Origin: Daedaleopsis sinensis
Taxonomy: Eukaryota; Basidiomycota; Agaricomycetes; Polyporales; Polyporaceae
Direction of reading: 5' to 3'
Assembly (NCBI GenBank): GCA_033807695.1
Contig: CM066307.1
Span: 4,216,001-4,280,000 of the forward strand
Length of the DNA stretch: 64,000 bases
This document shows positions 35,857 to 47,460 of this stretch, in pieces. Made by a program: the position numbers and the translations under genes. The notes beneath the pieces were generated by a model. The model saw only the letters and a program-made list of their open reading frames with translations, was not told where the DNA came from and did no database searches. Positions within the stretch are counted from its first letter, which is position 1, and each line of letters opens with the position of its first letter.

Positions 35857-36907
35857 TCACTCTCCCCAGCCCCGAAGCAGATGCCCCACCCCGAAGATCC
35901 GCGGCAGCTCCATCCAGACCTCCCCCCGCAGGCGATCGAACTGCTCGCGCACCGCATCCGCACACTGCGCGCATGCGCGCCGCGGCTCCCCCTCCCCCTC
36001 CTCCCCCTCCCCCTCCTCCTCCTCCTCTCCCTCCTCGTACTCCTCCTCCTCCTCGTCCTCTTCATCTTCGCCACCGCAAAGGCTATCGACGTACCCCAAG
36101 AAGCCGACGCTGAACAGGTCCCCGCCGAGCAGCCCGCGCACCACGCACGCCTCCGGGAACCGCAGCAGCGCCCCGACGACATGCATGATGATGCAGCCGT
36201 CCGCGCGGTCCGCGCACGTGCACGCGGGGGAGCCGGCGAGGTACGTCACCGTGCACCCGGAGCCGCGCGCGCGCGCACAGGACGAGGTCGACGTCGGCGG
36301 GCGCGAGCGAGCGAGCTGGGTGCACGCGTAGAGCGCGGCGGGGAGCACGGCGCGCGCGGCGCACGAGAACCGGGGGCCGAGCATGCGGAGCGCGGTGCGC
36401 GGTGACGGCCTCGATCGCGTGTGCGGGCGAGTACGCGCCAGGCCGCGCGCGTCCCAGCCGGAGAGCGTCGCGGGGAACAGGGACTTGAGCTGGGCGAGAC
36501 GCGGGATGTTGGACCGGGCCGCGAGGCGGAGCCGGGCTGCGAGCACGGGGAACGGGGAACGGGGAACGGGGTGCTGTCTTGCGGTGTACTGGGAGTTTGG
36601 GTGGGGTCTGTTGGCCTCGGAGAAGGCGCGGGGCGGGGCGGAGAGCGTACCTGCTCGGAGTGCAGTAGACGACGTGGACGAATTGGGTCAGGTCGTACAC
36701 CGTGTCCGCGAGATAGAGGGTGTACAACCCCGCATTTCCATGGACGCCGACAGCTTGCAAGGAGGCTGCCACCATGTTGTCGAAGAGACGGAGGTCGACG
36801 TGTGCGAGAGCGGCCCTGTGAAGGTAGAAGTAGGTGTTCTGGGCGACGAGGGATACGTCCGGAGGAACGGGGAAGGCGGCGCCAGTATATGGATATGCAA
36901 TGTTCAT
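35857..36907 (-). CDS. BTB/POZ domain protein 3, acidic insert, frame-sensitive splice site
   Basis: Exons 36907-36651 and 36577-35857 (donor GTACGC, acceptor CGCAAG) give 325 residues. The BTB domain (YFYLHRAALAHVDLRLFDNM, ADTVYDLTQFVHVVYC) is followed by VLAARLRLAARSNI, FPATLSGWDARG and ALRMLGPRF, as in BTB genes 1 and 2. The C-terminus has CADRADGC and CAQC with the shared 15-residue spacer to Trp. A run of about 30 mostly Glu residues is inserted before it (35983-36070 on the DNA). Just after the acceptor three aacgggg heptamers keep the frame open only from the CGCAAG acceptor; the stronger CTCCCAG acceptor at 36588 leads out of frame. Between GWDARG and ALRML the residues look frameshifted relative to the paralogues, though no stop occurs. 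It is probably a recent, fast-evolving copy. Confidence 0.72.
35990..36070. repeat. CTC/CCT-rich microsatellite encoding poly-Glu
   Basis: Low-complexity (cct/ctc)n tract within BTB gene 3. On the coding (minus) strand it gives GAG/GAA-rich poly-acidic sequence. Confidence 0.8.
36551..36571. repeat. Heptamer tandem repeat (aacgggg)x3
   Basis: Three exact copies directly downstream, in the gene direction, of the second-exon acceptor of BTB gene 3. The unit length is not a multiple of three, so copy-number change shifts the reading frame. Confidence 0.9.
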
Positions 36908-37339
36908 GGTGTTGAGGAGGTCTAGGTGCTGCGGGCGGAGTGAGTGTTACATGATATCGCGGATAAGATGTCTTCACACCGAGAACGTACAGCCTGAGGG
37001 ATCGCCCAACGGGTGTATATGAGAGTGAGCTCAACCTCTCGTAGTGAGATTCTGTTATATACGCACCGGACGTGAGTGGCACCAAACATCGAGTGGCAAA
37101 TGCATTGGAAGGCTACCATAAGAGGGCGCACAAAGATTATACCCAGGACACACAACCTTAAGCTTCATGCATAACCTTGAAGAGCCCGGAGCGAACGGGG
37201 CGGGTGAGCTCCAGCGGTCCCTCGACGTCAACCTGTGTAGGACTTGAGACGTCCGGGCATCGAGGCACAGAGGCAGAGACGGCGACCACTCCAGATCCGG
37301 AGGCTTGCAATATCGAGACATACTTTGAACGTGAGCTGC

Positions 37340-37690
37340 TTGGTATTCCGGCCGGTGCACTGAAGGTCCACAAAGCCAAGGAAAGGATAGAGATCGTATG
37401 CAGCGTCCGAGAGCTGTACGCGGCATGATTCTGCTTCGGGTCCGATGCTGGCGACACAGTGCGAGGTGCTCGCGGCGATCGCCCGTCGGGAACGCGCTCG
37501 AGTCTACGCGGATAGTACGCTGGCACCGCCGCCGCTTGCTTTCGCGACCAGGACAACCTCCATGTGGGAGGGACTCTCGTTGCCGTGGCTCGCCGATGAC
37601 GCGTGACCTGATGCTTCGAGAGGCTCCCTTTAGGACGGTCGTGAGTGTCCCAAGGAATTGCGGTCGTGAAAGACAATCGATCACGAACGT
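37340..37690 (-). pseudogene. BTB gene remnant (first exon only)
   Basis: The minus strand aligns at nucleotide level with 61545-61870, the upstream region and first exon of BTB gene 2. Shared phrases are cctctcgaagcatcagg, ggaggt(t/c)gtcctggtc, and on the protein level SDPK-N-A-Y-S-TLHTISI in one frame. The ATG is lost (atcggcgagcc in place of atgagcaac), the frame changes, and there is no second exon. It lies just upstream of BTB gene 3, so at least three BTB copies once stood here. Confidence 0.7.
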
Positions 37691-39070
37691 TTGTCTCACT
37701 GGCAGGGAGGCTGCAGCCGTGTGCCAGGTCGGCGGTCAGCAGTGCGGCACGGGCACGGGCACCGTCTTCGTCTTTGTCTTTGCCATACGCCCGGGACCGG
37801 GACCGGGACATGCATGGAGGCCGATGCCGTCGTCTGTGAGCTGTGAATGCCGAATACTTACCGCACTGGCACAACTGCACCCAGCACGCCCCGTGAGCTG
37901 CAGGGGGATACAGCTTTGACTCACAGCACCCGCACCCGATTGTGCGTGTGCAGGCCATCATCAATGGGCAGAAGAGCTCTTCAGGCAGGCCCCACGGTAC
38001 ATTGACGACTGTCCGACTGTCCAAGGCGAGAGAGAGAGTCTAAGTTTCCTGAAACCACACAGGGATCACGTCAACGTCGACGCCTCTCGAAGGGAACGAA
38101 CTGCCCACGCACCGTAGCAGGCTATGCTGTTGTAGCGCTAGCGGACGGATCGGCGTAGCGTATGTTCCGCGCGGGTCTCAGGTAGCTATAGACGTGACTG
38201 AAGCGAATTCGAAGCCGTCCCGATGTACATTGTACGAGCTTCTGCACGGGGGCGCGGTGGTTGCAGCCCGTGGGTTCGGAAGGGCACATGCACATGCACA
38301 TGCACATGAGCCCGCAAGCGCTGCTCATAGTACATACGCACAACTGGGACTGCGTGTTTGCCGCGACGGTCCGCGGCGGGTACGGTCTTGACCTTGACCG
38401 TGTCGCCTGCGGGTTGGACTTGAGCTTGAGGACTGAGGACTGAGGGCTGAGTCGCTGCTCCTCGAGGTCGCCTCCGCGCGTGAGTGCAAGCCACATGGTA
38501 CAGGAGCCGCCGCTATACCATACCGCAACTTGCAAGGACATCGCCGTGCCCGGCATGTCTTGCTCGACGACAGACCCCACTCGCCATGCACACGTGGATG
38601 TGTATGGGCAGAGGATGCTGGCGGTATGGACGCGAGACCACAGGCGTAGTCTTGCGCGATTGTGATGGTGACCTGGGTCCTGGGCCACCCGCGAATGTGA
38701 CAGACAGCGCACGGGGAGTACGGGTACGTACATATGCATGCCCCCGCGGTCGCACTTCCTCGCGACACGTCACACGAACGCACGGACGCACGGACGCACG
38801 GGCTCGCAGAGGGTGACGTTGACGTTGACGATGACGATGACGTTGAGCAGGGATGATTAGGGTTTGCAGGGAGCGGTAGCACAAGCACAGATGCGGTGAT
38901 TAGCGTAGCGGTACGATGCAGATGATAGCGAACTTTTCTCTCTCTCCGTCTCTCCGTCTCCGTCTCCGTCTCCGCGGAACGCGAGAACGCGAGAACGCAC
39001 TGGTCCCCCTCCCTCCAAACTCCCTCTATCCGACCGTCGAGCCCCCCCCCACACACGCCTACGCCTACGC
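37691..39070. other. Gene-free region downstream of hsp10
   Basis: About 1.4 kb. A 458-codon minus frame covers part of it but is a GC-rich shadow: it passes straight through hsp10 introns. There is a (cacatg)4 microsatellite at 38284-38308, and a gttgac/gatgac simple repeat at 38814-38850. No gene is supported. Confidence 0.5.
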
Positions 39071-39701
39071 CTACTCCTGGATCTTCGCGAGGATCTCCTG
39101 GTCGCGGAACAAGAAGTACTCCTGCACACACACACCCGCCCGCGTCAGCCCACATCCACATCCACATCCACGTCAACGCGCACGCGCAGCAGTACGCACC
39201 TCGTCCCCGACCTTGATCGGGCTCCCGCCCCACCCAGGCACGATCACCCGGTCGCCCGCCTGCACGCTCACGGGCCGCACCTTCCCGTCCTTGCCCTGCG
39301 CCCCGGGCCCCGTCGCGATCACGGTCGCTTCGGGGAGCGGCGCGGCGGTCGTGGAGGACGGCAGGAAGATCCCGCTTGCTGTTTTCTGTGGGCGGGGGGG
39401 AGGCGTCAGCGTGTGCGTCAGCGTGTGCGTGTGATATGAGATGGGAGAAGGGGGGAGGGGGGAGGGGGGAGGAAAAGGGAGGGGAAGGGAGGGGAGAGAG
39501 GGGAGAGGAGGGGAGAGAGGGGAGAGGAGGGGACGTACGGTCTCGGGCTTGAACCGCTGGACGAGGACGCGGTCGAAGAGGGGGAGGACGGACTTGATGG
39601 ACTTGAACGTCGCCTGGGCAGCCTGCGCCCACCCACTCGCGAGTCAGCACTCTGCACTCTGCACTCTGCACACCCAGCTCCTCCTGGTCGGCACGCACCA
39701 T
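39071..39701 (-). CDS. HSP10: Mitochondrial co-chaperonin Hsp10 (GroES/Cpn10)
   Basis: Exons on the minus strand: 39701-39699 (ATG only), 39622-39539, 39385-39200 and 39121-39071, all in phase 0, give 107 residues, the usual length. The protein reads AAQATFKSIKSV, LPLFDRVLVQRFKPET, the mobile loop KTASGIFLPSS, LPEATVIATGPGA, AGDRVIVPGWGG, and ends EYFLFRDQEILAKIQE. It caps the Hsp60 ring and assists folding of imported proteins in the mitochondrial matrix. The first intron begins immediately after the start codon (ATG-GTGCGT), so the initiator codon is alone in its exon. That model is preferred because MAAQATFKS is the expected N-terminus and no other ATG is in frame. Intron 2 holds a purine-only tract. 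I saw no clear heat-shock element upstream. Confidence 0.95.
39438..39532. repeat. Purine (GA/GGGA) tract in an hsp10 intron
   Basis: Nearly pure gggga/gagag sequence of about 90 bases on the plus strand, i.e. a polypyrimidine tract in the transcript, within the 147-nt intron between exons 2 and 3. Confidence 0.8.
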
Positions 39702-40834
39702 GTCAACAGCAGCGAAAGAGTGAGATGAGGGAAGAAGGCAAGCTTAAGGGAGGAGGGAGGACTGGGGGAGAGGACGAGCTGAGCGTGTCACGGTCAAGAC
39801 TCAAGGCAGGGCGAAGGTACCTGAGGCGCCCGCTGACAGACGGCCCACTTTTCTCGCCCGCGTTGTTTGGCCCGGACAAACAAACCACGGCGCGAGAACT
39901 GTCGAGAACTCAGAACGGGAGCCGGTTAGGCGGGCCTCGCGCTCGCCTCGCGAGTCGCGACGGCCGACGTGGGTGCACACGCGATCGCGACGAGGCTCAG
40001 GCCGCGAGTCCGACGATTCACGAAGGCTGGCGACGGCGCGGAGGGGTGGAGGAGATAGGAAAACGCTGCACGCGACCGCCACTTCTACCTGCTTAAACTT
40101 ACTAACGAACTTACGAACCTGCGCTACGCTCCCTTCACCGGCGACACCATACGACGCACACAGCGTCACTAGCGATCTCGTCTGCTGAGGCCTGAGGCCT
40201 GAGGCTGTGAGATCATAACTTTAGGACTACTCGAGGCTGGTATAGATTGTGGCTGGTAGACTACATTGCGGGGACTGACGAGCACGAATGGCGAACGATG
40301 ACGGACGGACGACGATGACGGACGGCGGACGACGGAGAAAGAGGAAGGGTGGTGTAAGGAGCGTGTCTGGGGTCTGTGTCTGTGTTGCGGTGTCTGCTGA
40401 GGTACGGATACGGATACTGATGAGGACGCGGACGACGATGACGATGAGGGTGGGGGTGAGGATGAGGGTGAGAGTGGGATGCGTATGCGTATGGGGGTGG
40501 GATGCGGATACAAGATGTGCGGGCGATGCTGAGGGGGTCGATGTGTGATGAAGGGGAGGAGAGGGCTGTAGGAGCACTAGTGTAGCCGTCAACGACACGA
40601 TTGAACGATACGGACACGAAGCCGACGGTCTGCGATCGGGGGTGTGCATGTACATCCGGATGATCTGAGTTCGTTGTCGACATGGGAGACGCGGGGGGAC
40701 GAGGATAGCGGGTGAGGGGGGTAGGGCGAGGAAGAGGACGCGCGGGGCAGACGTAGAACGTCCGCGAGGGAGCGAGGGAGCGCGCTCGCGCCTCAGAGGC
40801 ACGACCGAAGAGCACACGTACGTACCCGCACCCA
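39702..40834. other. Intergenic between samB and hsp10
   Basis: About 1.1 kb between two genes on the same strand; it holds the hsp10 promoter and the samB 3' flank. There are many simple (gatgag / cggatac)-type repeats at 40290-40520. No gene is supported. Confidence 0.5.
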
Positions 40835-43800
40835 CTACTCCATCACCATGTCCACATCCCCATCCCCATCCCCGTCCCCGTCCGCATCCGCATCGTCGTC
40901 CACCCCGTCCGTCTCCGTCTCCGTCTCCCCATCCCCAGTCGCAGTCCCAGTCCGCGAAGGCCCCGCCTCCCGCTCCCGCTCGCGCGCACGCGCCCGCGCC
41001 CGGTCCCGCTCCGCCAGCATCTCCGCCCGCCCCTCGCCCGTCATGGGCAGCAGCGCGAGCTGCCGCGCGAGCATCCGCCGCCGCACGTCCTGCGCGTCCG
41101 CGTTGCCGTTGCCCGTCCCGCCCGTCCCCCCCGTCCCCGTCCCGCCCGCGTTCTCCGCCCACGGCGTCCCGCGGAACGTCCACGTCCCGTCCACGAGGCC
41201 CGCAGGCAGCACGGGGAGCGGCGTCCTCCCCGTCCCGGTGCCCGCGGGGACGTTCGTCAGCCGCCGCTGCGGGGGTGGTAGCGCTTGCGTCTCCGTCCGG
41301 CTCGGGATCATCGTCGCGATCGCGGCCACCGCGGCTATCCGGTCCGCTGCTGTTTGTTGTGCGGGATCAGGGCGGGGCCCTTCTTGCGCGAGCCGCGCCT
41401 CCGCCGCGACCGCCCGCGCCTGCCTCTCCCGCTCGCGCGCCTCGCGCCTCTCCGCCCGGGCTACCGCCGCCGCGGCCGCCGCAGCCCCCCCACCGCCAGC
41501 GCCAGCGCCCGTGCCCGTGCCCGTAACGGTACCCCCGCCGCTGCCCTGGTGGGTGTGGTGGTGGTGGTGGTGGTGGTCCGCGTCCTCCTCCGGGTCCTTG
41601 GCGCTGCACCAGAAGCGGTGGCCCTCGCTCCACGCCGTGCTCTGGCACTCCTTGCCGCAGTACTTCGCCTTCCGGCACCGCCGGCACTTCGCGAACTCGC
41701 GCGGGAACCGCTCCCACCGCCCGCACAACACTAGCGATACGCGCGTTAGCACGACGGAACACCCGGAGAGGGGAAGAAGGAAGGAAGGAAGGAAGGGGAG
41801 GGTAAGAGGGGAAGGGGACTCACTGTTGGCACACTGCCGGATCCCGCCCCGGCTGTCGTCCTTCCTGCACGCGTTCCGCATGATCACCCCCGCCCAGTAC
41901 TGGATCTCCGGCGGCAGGCTCGGCGGCGGGTTCGCGCTCTCGAGCTCCGACGAGCTGTGCCGGTACGTGAACCGCTCGACGAGCGCGAACACATTCGTCA
42001 TCCGCTGCGGCGGGCTGTTGTTGCTCGCCGCCGCGCCCGCGCCCGTGCCCGTGCCAGAACCAGCGGGGGCGGACGACGACGACGACGACGAGGCCTTCTC
42101 CTTCTCCTTGCCGCGCCCGGTCGCGCTGTTGAACGCCTTCACGAGCGGATGCACTTCGCGTGGCGCTGGGGTGCTCGAGCTCGACGCGCTCGGGGTGGAC
42201 GCCGCGCTCGAACTGCCCGCAGCGCGGCTCGACGACGACGTGCTCGCGCTCGCGCCCGCGAACGTCTGCCCGTACCGGCCCTCGTTCGACAGCTGCGCGG
42301 TCGCCGGGTGGAAGCTCGTCCGCGGCTTGTAGAACGCCTGCCGGCAGTGCGGGTACTTGCTCAGGTACGCGAGCAGCTGCAGGCTCAGCAGCACGTCCTC
42401 GTCGCGGTACGGGCCCGTCTCGATCTCGCGCGCGTGGTGGTGGTGGTGGTGGTGGTGCGGCGTGCCCCCGTTCGCGTTCGCCGCCGCCCCGCCGCCGTTC
42501 CCAGCCCGGATGGTGTTCTGCCGCGCTGGGGTGCCGGGGTCCGCGCGCGCGCCGCCGTCGACGGCGGCGGGGACGAGGAATCCCCCCGCCATGGGCGTGC
42601 GTGCGGCTGTCATGGGAAGATTAGTGGTGCCCGCACGAGGGGTGCGTTCGCCCGCTCCTGCATGCGCGTCAGCTACCGCTCGCGCAGGAGGTCCGTCCAG
42701 CGCACCCGGAGCTCCCGGGGGCGCCCCCATCGCGAAGTCGTCGTTCGTCTCGAGCGAGACGATACCGTCCTCGACTCCCACTCCGGGCACGACCCCCTCG
42801 TCGTTGATAATAATGTGCGCATCCGACGGCAGATCGCCGATCCCTGCTCCACCTGGGGCAGTAGGCCCGGCAGTATCAGTGACGATACCGACCGCACGCC
42901 TCGAATGCGTGGCGCGGATAGTGCCCGTGTCCGACGGCTGGCGTTCTGGGGACGGGGACGGTGCGGAATCGTCACGGCTGGTATCCATATCCACGTCGCC
43001 GTCGTCCTCGGTCTCGGTCTCCGGTCTCGAGTTGGCGGCGGATGTTGAGGTGGACGGACCTGCCGAGGCGGTAGGCACGTTGAGCCTGGATCGATGCGTC
43101 CGCCGCGTGGTGTTGGCAGGTTGATCCCACACCGGACGTGCGACGATGGTCCCACTACGGTCCCGGCCTGGGACTACGACGGTGCCGGTGGGTGTATTAG
43201 AGCCGTTGGGGGTCGCGTTAGTTGATGTGTCCGCTGAAGTGTCGGTATCCTGTGCGCGCGAGCCGCTGGGGGTTGCCTGATCGGTCTGCATGGGTTCCTG
43301 CGCAAAGTCAGCCATATGCAAAATGGGTAGGACGATGTGCACGTCATCGCTCCGGATCTCCCAACGGTGGCTTGGGATGTCTCTGACAGTCATAACGTCT
43401 TCCCCGGATATCCCAACGGACATGCCGGAGCCGCCTGTGCACGCAAGAGAAATATACACACCTCCTGGGACGCTTCAAAACTCTGCATCGAGACATCCGC
43501 GGGTCGGTCGGCGAGGCGGTCGGACGCGTGTCGTTCCAAGGCCCGAGCTATCGCCGCCGCCTGTTCCCGCTGCCTCATCTCGTTCTGCAACTGCCGCCGC
43601 GCGAGCCGCTGCTCCCTCGTCTCCCGCGGCATCCCGTTCGCAGCCACGCTCGGGCCCACGGCGAAGCCCTTGCTCGCCAGCCACGCCTCGAGGATGCACC
43701 CCACCACGTCCAGCGTGCCCGCCTGGACGACCCTGCTCCGGATCGGCTCGCTGCCGCGCACGCCGATGTTCACGATGCACTGGAAGGCCAGAGAAAACCG

Positions 43801-44196
43801 GTAGGCGGCGTGTTTATCGTACGACTTGGGGAGGAGCGTCGGGACGGCCTTCGGGGGGTGCGAGCCGGGCGAAGCGAGGCCGTAGAAGATGGCTGGGTTC
43901 TCGGGGGGCGGTGGCGAGAGACAGAAGTCGTGCAGAATGCGCACGAGTCGCTCGAGGCCGCCGTCCATGGTCATGATCTCGCGTATGCGGGGGGAGGTCG
44001 ACGTGAGATAGACGAGATGGGTGAGCGAGTTGAACAGGGGGAGCGATGAGTTCGTGTCGAGCGCTGCGGCGCGGGCTTAGCTACGCTACTGGACATCGTG
44101 CTGGACGGCGTGCTCACCTCGTCTGTCGTAGAGCTGGGAGGATATGCAGACGCAAGCCCTGTTTTGGGCAGGGAACGCGAAGTTGGATTCGCGCAT
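40835..44196 (-). CDS. samB: MYND zinc-finger protein of the samB/Mub1 family
   Basis: Exons 44196-44118, 44063-43460, 43382-41824 and 41730-40835 give 1045 residues. The start MRESNFAFPAQNRACVC and the armadillo-like NSLTHLVYLTSTSPRIREIM, MTMDGGLERLVRIL and YRFSLAFQCIVNIGVRGSEP are diagnostic of the family. A GRDRSGTIVARPVWDQP block follows near residue 280. The MYND finger (CRRCRKAKYCGKECQSTAW...H...C) lies at about residues 740-790 after CANMLCGRWERFPREF. Yeast Mub1 works with the Ubr2 ubiquitin ligase to degrade Rpn4; Aspergillus samB affects growth polarity and sporulation. Long His runs, Ala/Gly-rich and TGTGTG-type low-complexity inserts explain the extra length over yeast. The exon 2/3 junction is the least certain; it was chosen to keep phase (donor GTGTAT, acceptor CTGTCAG). 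Confidence 0.92.
41551..41579. repeat. CAC-repeat encoding poly-His in samB
   Basis: On the plus strand (gtg)n; on the coding strand it gives seven to eight His after the MYND finger (DADHHHHHHH). A second tract lies at 42434-42457 (PHHHHHHHHA). Confidence 0.85.
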
Positions 44197-47100
44197 CGTC
44201 GTGGCTGGGCGGGTGGCGGAGCGACGGCGGTGGTGTCAGCAGCGAGCTCAGGGGTGTGCGGGGTGTGAGAGAGGTCGTGCTCGTTGTGTTTGTCGGCGTC
44301 GTCGTCGTCGAAGAGGGCGATGTTCAAGGTCGTCTGCGCCTCGGCTGATCTGACTGATCCCTTGTGTGGTCCTGTTTGGCTTCGGTGGCTACCGCTTTGG
44401 GACGCGCGCCCTTGCGCGCCCCGCTCTTGTTCCTTACGATTTCTAATCCTTGTGTATCCTCTCTTTCTATCCTCGTGTGTACTGCTTTGTCTACGTAACC
44501 ACCTTCCATAGCCGACTAAGTGTTTGACTGGATCAGCCAGGTTCTGTCTGTCTTGAACAACGAATCCTCCGTGTGTCGATGGACTACGTACTTGAAGTGA
44601 GTCTTCATTTCTTGTCTGTGGATCGGTCATCAAGCGGTCCCAGAGTTTCGTGGTGTAAACCGCGATGTCCACGCCCAAGTTTCGGTATACTCGAAAATCG
44701 AGATATCTGGATACAGCTATTTGTGGCAAGCCGTAGCTAGCTGGACAGCGGCTTTATCCAAGTCTTTCTCGAACATCCCGATACTTGGGTCTGGACGCTG
44801 TGGACACGGATAATCGCTGTGCACGACCTACCGAGTCTCTTCCTTTTCCGACGACACGCACCGACAATTGGGCAACAGGTCGGCTCATGCGCTCGCGGAC
44901 GTCATCGGAGGTCTCTTGTCCGTCGGCCAACGGTGGTCTACCCGTGTCTCGTAGACTGCAAGGACGTACGGAGATATTGTACGTCCCTGCAGTCGCTCTA
45001 TGCTTCGGTGGTGGTGGTTATGCAAACCCTTGGCCCGACTACAGCTCTCTGTTCTGCGAATTTCGCCGTTGTCTACGGATAATGATGCATATGCATATGT
45101 CTGAGGGTGCTCGCGAGATTTATCGCTTGAGATTCGCCATTCGCTATCGGTCGAGAGCGCAACGCTCTCCGGCCGTGTATGTGTAACAGTCGGTGTCAGC
45201 ACTGCAACGCAAGGAACGTTTGCTCACTTCTGGAAAGTATCGGAAATCGTCTCTTTCCTGAGTTACACAGGACCAAGAATATGAACATTCGATGAGGGTG
45301 TCTCTTTCCCCTCACCTGGAACGCTCTCGAAGCCTTTCTGGGCAGATGCAAGACGGAAAAAGGGCACTTACCGCACTAGCGAAAATTGCTCTTTCGACTT
45401 TCTCTTCCCTATCCCTTTCTTTCCCATACAAAGGAATCCGTTCTTCGCAGTGCAGATTGGTTCGTTAACCACGCATTGGTCGGCCAGCTACTGGTAGTGA
45501 CGTCATCATAGTCGTGGTATGTTGTGTCAAGCACTTGAGGCAAGGTTGGGTCGAGAAGCAATTGAAAAACGAACCTTGCTCGAGAGATCAGCTCGCGAGA
45601 GCTGGCGACTTGACCGCGAGATTGTATACGTATGACTCAGCATCCGCGTCGCTCTCTATTCCCATCTCGCAGTGCACGGCATGTGGGAGGAGAGAACGCC
45701 GTAGGAGCCACTGCATCGCCGCCAGGAGACCCACACTCTCGACTCCGTCGCCCAGTCCAGATGGAGAACCCAGACCGTAAAACATGCTTTCTGCGATGTT
45801 GGCGCAGTCGAAGTATGTAGACCGTGATGGGCGCCACCGTACTACCGGGTGAGCGTTACACACCTTGAGCTCCGGCCCCGATCCGGAGTCCGACGAGTTG
45901 CTGGCGAGACGCAGCACAGTGCGCGCCGAGGTTCGATTGGACCGGCCAGAATCATAGGGGGTAAAGCTAGGTAAAGAGGGAAGAGCTCGCGTTCGAGCGA
46001 CCAGACTCAAAACTTCGAAATCCAGCGTTCACGTCGACGGGGGTCTTCTATGTAGCAACCGTCGTCGCCATCGATATCATGTGGTCCGTGCGCTCAAGAC
46101 ACCGATGACAGCCCGAGGACAGCGTGGTCGTGTCGTCAGTGGCGGGGTGGCGGAGTGGCTGACACTCGTCAGCAGTGCTACTTAGCTTTGTGGCACCGTG
46201 TACTCACCATTCGCTGAATAGGGGCAGTCTAGCACGATCGAGCAGTCGTCCACAGAACTCAGACCACACCTTGAAGCTCAGCAGAGGTCAACAGCAAGTG
46301 GAGGTTCCGGAGACGATGGTAATGCCGAAGCGAGTCCCCCGAAAGGCCCAAAACTGTTGATGTACGTTGTTCACCTGTTGGAAATCGTGACTCGTCTGAA
46401 TTTTGATCCTAGCCACATCCGAGCCAAAATAGGCAAGATGTACGGTGAGCAGCATGGAACGAGGATCTGCGTGAGCAGCTGACCCACCGTTAGTAGATGG
46501 CTGATCAGAAGGTAAGAACAAAAACATACGGGGCTTGGTCCCTGAGTGCTCGGCTACCCCTCCGCAATCCACCAACAACGTAGCCGGCTCCGAAACGGCG
46601 AAAATTACTTACTGAACGCGACTACACGCGACTACACGCGACCGCGACGCGTCGTCCTTTGCCAGCGGTCCCCCCTGGACAAACCAGCTTGCGGACATGC
46701 GAAGGTGCGTATCTCTTGCCGGGTGTGAAAGAAAACTCTCGAGAAGGTTAGTTCCCTATACGTACGTAGTCCCGGAGCAAGAGCAGCACACGAATCAGCA
46801 ATCAACGTTCGCCAGCGCACGCGATCGATGGCGCATTTTCCATACACGCACACTGGCGGTGAGAAACGGGCCCGACGCGGCCCAAGTCGTCCGCCCATCT
46901 GCGTCGGGTCGGGACGACCGAGCGCTCGATCATAAAGCGTCATGCGATCCTCTTGGGCGCGCTCGGCTGTCCACCGGACACTCCCCGCCCGCCGCCGACG
47001 CAGTCACGCCGCGTCGAGTGCGGCATGAGAAGAGTAGGTACGTACCCAGTTTGTCGTGGTGATCATTGTGGCCAGCACCGTGCGGTTGCAGGGCGGGGCT

Positions 47101-47332
47101 GGGGCTGGACAAGTTGTGCGGCAGCCGGCTTGGAGGTTGGGTTAGCCGGCGAGCTTGTGACGAACAGGTTGATAAATTCCTCCACACGACCATCAATGCC
47201 ATCAATCTGTAGTCTGCACGGTCCCCACAGATCTGGGGTCCCAGCGCCTGTGCCTGGGTCAGGCGACCCCGCTCGCGTCTCTCGCGTCCGGTCCGCGCGA
47301 AGAGGCGCGAAGAGTGCATGTGCTCCCCCACG
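44197..47332. other. Long intergenic region
   Basis: About 3.1 kb between the divergent samB and sugar-transporter genes. Frames of up to 140 codons (for example 46010-45588 minus) have no recognisable domain. A (ctacacgcga)-type short tandem lies at 46618-46640. No gene, tRNA or element could be supported. Confidence 0.45.
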
Positions 47333-47338
47333 TATAAA
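47333..47338 (+). promoter_or_regulatory. TATA box of the sugar transporter
   Basis: TATAAA 123 bases before the ATG at 47461. It is followed by a pyrimidine-rich stretch, as is usual upstream of strongly expressed fungal genes. Confidence 0.5.
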
Positions 47339-47460
47339 GCTTCTCGAGTCCCCGCCCGGCCTTTTTTCCCTGGTTGTGGTCCCAGCTCCGTGCTTCCCAT
47401 TCTCCAGCGATCCAGCTCTTGGTCAAGCCCTTCCTCCGCTCCTGGGTATCGTCTGTAAAA

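Noticed and set aside
38284..38308. (cacatg)n array as a possible regulatory element (repeated E-box-like sites)
   Set aside because: Simple microsatellite far from any promoter in this window.
38325..39701. 458-codon open frame on the minus strand
   Set aside because: It reads through all hsp10 exons and introns in the wrong frame and is GC-rich low-complexity sequence; only its ATG is real, being the hsp10 start.
40848..42332. 494-codon open frame on the plus strand
   Set aside because: Antisense shadow of samB caused by GC-rich third positions; Ser/Pro/Arg repeats only.
45588..46010. 140-codon minus-strand frame with protein-like composition
   Set aside because: No recognisable motif, promoter or intron; cannot be separated from chance in GC-rich DNA.
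46147..46215. Start resembling a Ser/Leu tRNA (ggcggggtggcggagtgg)
   Set aside because: No T-arm or closing acceptor strand follows within 100 bases.
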